Source: Actinomycetes bacterium
Lineage (GTDB): Bacteria; Actinomycetota; Acidimicrobiia; Acidimicrobiales; RAAP-2
Assembly (NCBI GenBank): GCA_021831035.1
Contig: JAKBNL010000012.1
Location: forward strand, 1-64,000
Direction of reading: 5' to 3'
DNA: 64,000 nucleotides
Positions 59,436 to 64,000 of this stretch are shown in pieces (position 1 is the stretch's first letter; each line of letters opens with the position of its first letter). The position numbers and the translations under genes are program-made. The notes under the pieces are model-generated. The model was given only the letters and a program-made list of their open reading frames with translations. It was not told the origin of the DNA and made no database searches.

Positions 59436-60253
59436 GTCGCGACGCCGTGGTCGCGCAGGATGGCGTTGAGGCGGGCCTTGTCGTGACGCTCACCCTCCTC
59501 GAGCCGGCGGATGATGAGCACGCACGGTAAGAAGAACTCGCCCCCGGGGAACTCCCGGCGCCGACTCGCGGCGATCGCCACGCAGTAGTCGGGGACGTGG
59601 CCGCGCGAGACCTCCTCGCCCGTCGCGGCGTCGATGACCGGGATCGACGGGTTGAGGAGGGAACCCGCGCCGAGCACCGAGCCCCGTCCGACCCGGGCCC
59701 CCTCGACGACCATGCACCGGCTGAAGATCATCGCGTCGTCCTCGATGACGACGGGCACGGCGTTGGCCGGCTCGAGCACCCCGCCGACGCCCACTCCACC
59801 GGCCAGGTGGACGTTCGCGCCGATCTGGGCGCAGCTGCCGACGGTCGCCCAGGTGTCGACCATCGTGTTCTCCCCCACCCAGGCCCCGACGTTCACGTAG
59901 CTGGGCATGAGGACGACCCCGGGGGCGAGGTAGCTGCCCCGCCGGGCCGAGGCGCCGGGCACGACGCGCACGCCGCGCCGCTCGTAGTCGTGCTTGAGTT
60001 CGAGCTTGTCGAGGTACTCAAAGGGTCCGACCTCGACCCGCTCGAGCCCGCGGAGTCGGAAGAGGAGCAGGATCGCCTGGCGCACCCACTCGTGGACCAC
60101 GACCTCGCCGTCGCGCACCTCGGCGACCCGGACCTGACCGTCGTCGAGCTTGGTGAGGACGAGCTCGACGTCACGACGGGCTTCGAGGTTGGCCGGGGTC
60201 ATCGCGCCGATCTCGTCGAACCAGCGGCCGATGCGGGTCTCGAGGTCGCTCAC
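59432..60253 (-). CDS. dapD: Tetrahydrodipicolinate N-succinyltransferase
   Basis: The GTG at 60253 gives 273 residues. After a helical N-terminal domain (SDLETRIGRWFDEIGAMTPANLEARRDVELVLTKLDDG), a left-handed beta-helix is evident (GSYLAPGVVLMPSYVNVGAWVGENTMVDTWATVGSCAQIGANVHLAGGVGVGGVLEP), then DDAMIFSRCMVVEGARVGRGSVLGAG. TACCAT lies 6 nt before the start, so the mRNA is probably leaderless. It makes N-succinyl-2-amino-6-ketopimelate, the substrate of dapC. Confidence 0.95.
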   Translation of the reverse strand: MSDLETRIGRWFDEIGAMTPANLEARRDVELVLTKLDDGQVRVAEVRDGEVVVHEWVRQAILLLFRLRGLERVEVGPFEYLDKLELKHDYERRGVRVVPGASARRGSYLAPGVVLMPSYVNVGAWVGENTMVDTWATVGSCAQIGANVHLAGGVGVGGVLEPANAVPVVIEDDAMIFSRCMVVEGARVGRGSVLGAGSLLNPSIPVIDAATGEEVSRGHVPDYCVAIAASRRREFPGGEFFLPCVLIIRRLEEGERHDKARLNAILRDHGVAT

Positions 60254-60259
60254 CGCGCC

Positions 60260-60265
60260 ATGGTA
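60260..60265 (-). promoter_or_regulatory. -10 box TACCAT, leaderless dapD mRNA
   Basis: Reverse-strand TACCAT, six nucleotides, then the GTG at 60253; the TetR gene ends 25 bp further upstream. Confidence 0.45.
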
Positions 60266-60290
60266 CCGAGCGCGCCGCGCGCCGACCGGG

Positions 60291-60878
60291 CTAGGACCCC
60301 TCGTGAGCCCGCGCGCCCGCGGCGAGGGTGGCGAGCGCACCGGCGGCGCGGGAGAGCTCCTCGACGAGACCGGCCCCGACGTCCCCACCGGTCCAGGCCG
60401 CGAAGGCCACCTCGAACGTGACGACGGCGACCCCCGCGGCGAGTCCCGCTTCGCCCGGCGCGCACCCCCGCGACCTGAGCGCCGCCGCGAGGGCGTCGGA
60501 GAGCTCGGCCATCTTCATCTGCTCGCGCTCGCGCAGCTCCTCGGACGAGGCCACGACCCGCGCGCGCCGCCGGGCCCGCTCGTGGCCCACCTCCCCCTCG
60601 AGGATCCGCGCGCCCGCGGTCATGCCTTCGAGGGCGACGCGCAGCGACGGTCCCGGCCCGGCGTCGGCGATCGCGGCGACGATCTCGTCTTCGAGGGCGC
60701 GCGCGCCGTCGAAGAGGACCTCGCGCTTGTCCGCGAAGTGCCGGAAGAATGTCCGCTCGCTGAGCCCGGCCCGGGCCGCCACGTCGGCGACGGTCGTCTC
60801 GTCGTAGCCGCGTTCGCCGAAGAGCTCGAGGGCCGCCGCGCGCAGCCGCCCCGGCGCGTCACTGGCCCAGCGTCCCAC
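60291..60878 (-). CDS. TetR-family transcriptional regulator
   Basis: This 195-residue protein has the TetR helix-turn-helix in residues 10-55: RLRAAALELFGERGYDETTVADVAARAGLSERTFFRHFADKREVLFDG. The remainder is a helical ligand/dimer domain. The GTG start at 60878 lies 6 nt after TAGGCT. A perfect inverted repeat just upstream and the divergent SDR gene suggest that it represses both. It sits between the dapC and dapD genes. Confidence 0.93.
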   Translation of the reverse strand: MGRWASDAPGRLRAAALELFGERGYDETTVADVAARAGLSERTFFRHFADKREVLFDGARALEDEIVAAIADAGPGPSLRVALEGMTAGARILEGEVGHERARRRARVVASSEELREREQMKMAELSDALAAALRSRGCAPGEAGLAAGVAVVTFEVAFAAWTGGDVGAGLVEELSRAAGALATLAAGARAHEGS

Positions 60879-60884
60879 GGGGCC

Positions 60885-60890
60885 AGCCTA
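60885..60890 (-). promoter_or_regulatory. -10 box TAGGCT, leaderless tetR mRNA
   Basis: Reverse-strand TAGGCT, six nucleotides, then the GTG at 60878; the operator begins 6 bp upstream of this box. Confidence 0.5.
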
Positions 60891-60896
60891 GGCGAC

Positions 60897-60946
60897 GATG
60901 TCAGTTACTGCCATCACGTGCTAGAGTGATGGCAGTAACTGACATC
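60897..60946. promoter_or_regulatory. Double TetR-type operator (21-bp perfect inverted repeat)
   Basis: Arms at 60897-60917 and 60926-60946 are perfect reverse complements separated by 8 bp. Each arm contains its own near-palindrome, TGTCAGT-T-ACTGCCA (60899-60913) or its complement (60930-60944), so two TetR dimers could bind. TAGAGT at 60922-60927 may be the -10 for the forward gene. Confidence 0.8.
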
Positions 60947-60974
60947 AGGGAACGCCCCGGGAAAGGAGCCGCTC

Positions 60975-61873
60975 ATGAAGGTCTTTGTCACGGGGGCCAC
61001 CGGCCACATCGGCATCCGGGTCGTCGACGAGCTGCTCGCGGCCGGCCACCAGGTGAGCGGTCTCGCCCACCACGACGGGGCGGCCGCCGCGCTCGCGTCG
61101 CGCGGTGTCGGGGTCGTACGCGGTGGGCTCGAGGACCCCGAGGGCCTCGGCCGTGCGGCCGCGGCGGCCGACGGGGTGATCCACCTCGCCTTCCGCCACG
61201 ACTTCACCCGCATGGAGGAGAACGCCGCCCTCGACAACGTCGCGGTGCGCGCCATGGGCGAGGCGCTCGTCGGATCGGGCGGGGCGCTGGTGGTCGCCTC
61301 GGGCACGCTGATGCTCCCCGCGGCCGCCCCGGACGGCTGGGCACCGAGGACGTCGCCGCGCGGAGCGACGCGTCGGGTCGCGCGCGCACCGAGAACGACG
61401 TCGTCGCCCTGGCCGAGCGCGGGGTGCGCGCGACCGTGGTGCGCCTGCCGCCGACGGTGCACAGCGTCTTCGACGCCCACGGCTTTCTCCCCGTGCTCGT
61501 GCGCCTCGCACGCGAGCACGGCTCGAGCGCCTACGTCGGCGACGGCGCCGCGCGCTGGCCGGCCGTGCACACCCTCGACGCGGCCCGGCTGTTCCGCCGG
61601 GCGGTGGAGTCGGCCCCACCCGGCGCGCGCCTGCACGCCGTGGACGACGAGGGGGTCGCCTTCTCCGACATCGCCGGGGCCATCGGCCGCGGCCTCGGGG
61701 TGCCCACGGTCTCGGTGGGGCCCGAGGAAGCGGTAGCTCGCCTGGGCTTCCTCGGCGCACTGGCCCAGATGGACAACCCGACCTCGAGCGAGTGGACCCG
61801 GGCCCGACTCGGCTGGCGGCCCGAGCACCCCGGCCTCCTCGCCGACCTCACCGACGGCCACTACTTCGCCTAG
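60975..61873 (+). pseudogene. NAD(P)-binding SDR (epimerase/dehydratase-like) interrupted by a one-base frameshift
   Basis: The ATG at 60975 follows GGAAAGGAGC. The first frame reads MKVFVTGATGHIGIRVVDELLAAGHQVSGLAHH to SGTLMLPAAAP, a classic extended-SDR Rossmann start. After about 61330 the coherent protein continues in another frame: GRLGTEDVAARSDASGRARTENDVVALAERGVRATVVRLPPTVHS to the stop at 61873. One C appears missing from the run at 61327-61330; adding it restores one frame of about 299 residues. Whether this is a true mutation or a sequence error cannot be told here. The gene is divergent from the TetR gene. Confidence 0.85.
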
Positions 61874-61889
61874 CCCCCCGGCCCGGGGT

Positions 61890-62996
61890 CTAGGCGGCGG
61901 CCTCCAGGCGCCGGGCGACCCGCTCGATCGCCTCGTCGGGCGCGACCATCGCGACGCGCACGTAGGGCGCGCCGGCCGGACCGTAGAGCTCGCCCGGGCT
62001 CGCCACCACCCCCGCGCGCGCGGCCAGCCGCTCGGCGAGGGCCCAGCCGTCACCACCCTCGTCCCGGGCCCAGAGGTAGAAAGAGCCCGCCGGCAGGGGT
62101 GCCTCCACGCCCGCGCTCGCGAGCGCCGCTGCCACGCGCTCGAGGCGGCCCCGGTAGCGCGCGCGCTGGGCCTCGACGTGGGCCTCGTCGCCGTAGGCGG
62201 CGGCGACGGCGGCCTGGACGGGGCCGGCGACCATCAGGCCGGCGTGCTGGCGCAGGGCGCGCAGGTACTCCACGACCTCGGGATCACCGGCGTAGAAGCC
62301 GGCGCGTAGCCCGGCCAGGTTCGAGCGTTTGGAGACCGAGTGCAGCGCCAGCACCCCCTCGCTGCCGTGCTCGAGGATGGTGCGGGCCGGTCCCTCCCAG
62401 GTGAAGTCGGCGTAGCACTCGTCGCTCGCGACGAGCACCCCGCGCGCCCGCCCCCAGGCCGCCACCGCGCCGAGGTCCTCGAGGGCCCCGGTGGGGTTCG
62501 CGGGCGAGTTGGCCCACAGCACCAGGGCCCGTTCGGCGTCGGCGTCGTCGATCGCCGCGAGGTCGAGTCGGCCACCGCTCAGTGGCACCGCCACCGCGCG
62601 CAGTCCGGCCAGGGTTGCGCCCATCGCGTAGGTGGGGTAGCTGATCGCCGGGTAGAGCACCGTGTCGCGCCCGGGCGAGCGCAGGTGCACCAAGCCCGCG
62701 AGGCTGGCGACGAACTCCTTGGTGCCCACGCAGACCGCGAGCGCCTCGGGCGCCGAGCCCAGCGCGAAGCGCCGGGCCAACCACTCGCCGGCCGCGCGGC
62801 GCAGGTCGGCCGTCCCCGCCGAGGGAGGGTAGCCCCGCGCCCCGCTCGCCGCGGCCAGCGCGGCGAGCGCCACCTCGGGGGGCGGGTCGACGGGCGTGCC
62901 GACCGACAGGTCCACCGCTCCCCCCTCGTGGGCGCCGGCGAGGCGCGTGAGCGCCCCGAGCCGCTCGTAGGGGTAGGGCGGCGGGGTAAAGGTCAC
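61890..62996 (-). CDS. dapC: Succinyldiaminopimelate aminotransferase
   Basis: This 368-residue class I/II aminotransferase has DLSVGTPVDPPPEV at the N-terminus, VCVGTKEFVASLAGL, NSPANPTGALEDL, SDECYADFTWEG and the PLP lysine in HSVSKRSNLAGLRAGFYAGD. The sequence fits actinobacterial DapC and the neighbouring dapD and dapE support this. Its start overlaps the hflX stop (ATGA), so it is co-translated with hflX. Confidence 0.9.
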   Translation of the reverse strand: MTFTPPPYPYERLGALTRLAGAHEGGAVDLSVGTPVDPPPEVALAALAAASGARGYPPSAGTADLRRAAGEWLARRFALGSAPEALAVCVGTKEFVASLAGLVHLRSPGRDTVLYPAISYPTYAMGATLAGLRAVAVPLSGGRLDLAAIDDADAERALVLWANSPANPTGALEDLGAVAAWGRARGVLVASDECYADFTWEGPARTILEHGSEGVLALHSVSKRSNLAGLRAGFYAGDPEVVEYLRALRQHAGLMVAGPVQAAVAAAYGDEAHVEAQRARYRGRLERVAAALASAGVEAPLPAGSFYLWARDEGGDGWALAERLAARAGVVASPGELYGPAGAPYVRVAMVAPDEAIERVARRLEAAA

Positions 62997-64000
62997 GGCA
63001 CCCGCCAGGGGGCGAAGCGGGCCACGCCCACCTCGTCGAGCACGACCTCGAGCACGACGGCCCCGTCCTCGTTACGCGAGGAGAGCACCTCGCCCTCGCG
63101 GTGCACCCCGGCCACGAGGTCGCCACGTTCGAAGGGCAGACGGAGGGTCACGGCCCGGTCGTGGACCCGCAGCCCCGCGGCGAGGGCGGCGACGACCGCC
63201 GGGAGGTTCTCCCCGGTCACGGCCGAGCACCAGACGCTGCCGGGGTGGCGCGCGGCGAGCTCGCGAGCGCGCCCCTCGGCGAGGTCGCACTTGTTAAAGA
63301 CCAGCAGCTCGGCGACGTCGGCCGCGCCGATCTGGTCGAGGACCTCGCGCACGGCGCCGATCTGCTCCTCGGCGTGCTCGCTCGAGCCGTCCACCACGTG
63401 CACCAAGAGGTCGGCCAGGCGCACCGAGTCGAGCGTGCTCATGAACGCCTCGACGAGCTCGTGGGGCAGGTTCGAGATGAACCCGACGGTGTCGGTCGCG
63501 AGCACCGTCTCGCCCCCGGGCAGGGCGAGCTGGCGGGTGCGTGGGTCGAGCGTGGCGAACAGGCGGTTCTCGGTGAGCACCCCGGCACCGGTGAGGGCGT
63601 TGAGCATCGAGGACTTGCCGGCGTTGGTGTAGCCCACGAGGGTCACCTCGCGGTGGCGTCCCCGGGCGCGTCCCTGGCGCTGGACCCGGCGGGTCCGGTC
63701 GACCTCGCGCAGTTCGGCCTTTATCCGGTGGATGCGCTGGACGAGACGGCGCCGATCGACCTCGAGCTGGGTCTCGCCCGGACCCCGCCGGCCGATCCCG
63801 CCGGCCTGCTGGGAGAGCGACCCCCCGGCCCGGCGCAGCCGCGGCAGCCGGTACTCGAGTAGGGCCAGCTCGACCTGGGCCTTGCCCTCGGGGGTGCGGG
63901 CGTTCTGGGCGAAGATGTCGAGGATCACGGCCGTCCGGTCGATCGCGGTGCGCCCGAGGATCGTCTCGAGGTTGCGCTGCTGGGCCGGGCTGAGGGGGTG
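62993..64000 (-). CDS. hflX: GTPase HflX (N-terminus beyond window edge)
   Basis: The frame is open to the right edge; 335 residues are visible. HflX signatures are LSPAQQRNLETILGRTAIDRTAVILDIFAQNARTPEGKAQVELALLEYRLPRL, GIGRRGPGETQLEVDRRRL, G1 GYTNAGKSSMLNALTG, G3 DTVGFISNLPHELVEAF and G4 VFNKCDL. HflX binds 50S ribosomal subunits and rescues or splits stalled ribosomes. About 100-120 N-terminal residues lie outside the window. Confidence 0.96.
   Translation of the reverse strand, partial: HPLSPAQQRNLETILGRTAIDRTAVILDIFAQNARTPEGKAQVELALLEYRLPRLRRAGGSLSQQAGGIGRRGPGETQLEVDRRRLVQRIHRIKAELREVDRTRRVQRQGRARGRHREVTLVGYTNAGKSSMLNALTGAGVLTENRLFATLDPRTRQLALPGGETVLATDTVGFISNLPHELVEAFMSTLDSVRLADLLVHVVDGSSEHAEEQIGAVREVLDQIGAADVAELLVFNKCDLAEGRARELAARHPGSVWCSAVTGENLPAVVAALAAGLRVHDRAVTLRLPFERGDLVAGVHREGEVLSSRNEDGAVVLEVVLDEVGVARFAPWRVP

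Overview
The window is 64 kb of very GC-rich, gene-dense bacterial DNA. Several traits point to an actinobacterium: NADH/FMN-type redox genes, ANTAR regulators, small two-TM membrane proteins, LexA boxes of the CGAAC-N4-GTTCG type, a LysM gene beside nrdR, succinylase-branch dap genes, GTG starts and many leaderless-looking promoters. Long Thr-rich linkers in secreted proteins are suggestive of Acidimicrobiia, but that placement is inference. I see no phage, transposon, rRNA or CRISPR array; there are two tRNA genes.

Layout. 0-2.6 kb: a CHAD protein cut by the window edge and a secreted eight-repeat protein. 2.6-12 kb: a catabolic island with an M24-fold enzyme, a CUT2-type ABC importer, an amidohydrolase, an atypical SDR, a bicupin and an XRE-cupin regulator. 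Two TTCA-N-TGAA operators sit in its two promoter regions. 12-25 kb: mixed metabolism and envelope genes (MFS, HAD, BBE-type oxidase, phosphodiester glycosidase, heme-b-like membrane protein, NatAB-like exporter, SGNH and alpha/beta hydrolases, methyltransferase). 25-28 kb: a flavin electron-transfer set (ferric-reductase-like protein, FMN-binding protein, ApbE). 28-45 kb: tRNA-Val, an exonuclease, D,D-carboxypeptidase, three L,D-transpeptidase-fold proteins, a two-component system, a second ABC exporter, two GAF-ANTAR proteins, several gene-poor stretches and tRNA-Cys. 45-49 kb: an SOS operon (LysM protein, nrdR, PIG-L deacetylase, dinB). 49-52 kb: a MoxR/VWA pair and an MFS gene. 52-58 kb: a complete liv operon divergent from lexA. 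58-64 kb: dapE-dapD, a TetR/SDR pair inserted before dapC, and hflX cut by the right edge.

How the parts connect. The LysM-nrdR-PIG-L-dinB operon has a promoter with two LexA boxes, and lexA about 9 kb away has its own pair, so an SOS circuit is visible. CTTA/TAAG direct repeats at 11-bp spacing occur in three intergenic regions: beside the two-component system, between the glycosidase and heme-b genes, and between the methyltransferase and flavin genes. They suggest one OmpR-type regulon joining membrane redox and envelope genes. Other notable points are a 200-bp decayed copy of the response-regulator DNA-binding domain, three genes whose best start codons are near-cognate (ACG, GTA, GTC) behind good Shine-Dalgarno sequences, a one-base frameshift in an SDR gene, and enzymes with altered catalytic residues (M24 Asp to Cys, SDR without Tyr-Lys, YkuD Cys to Tyr).
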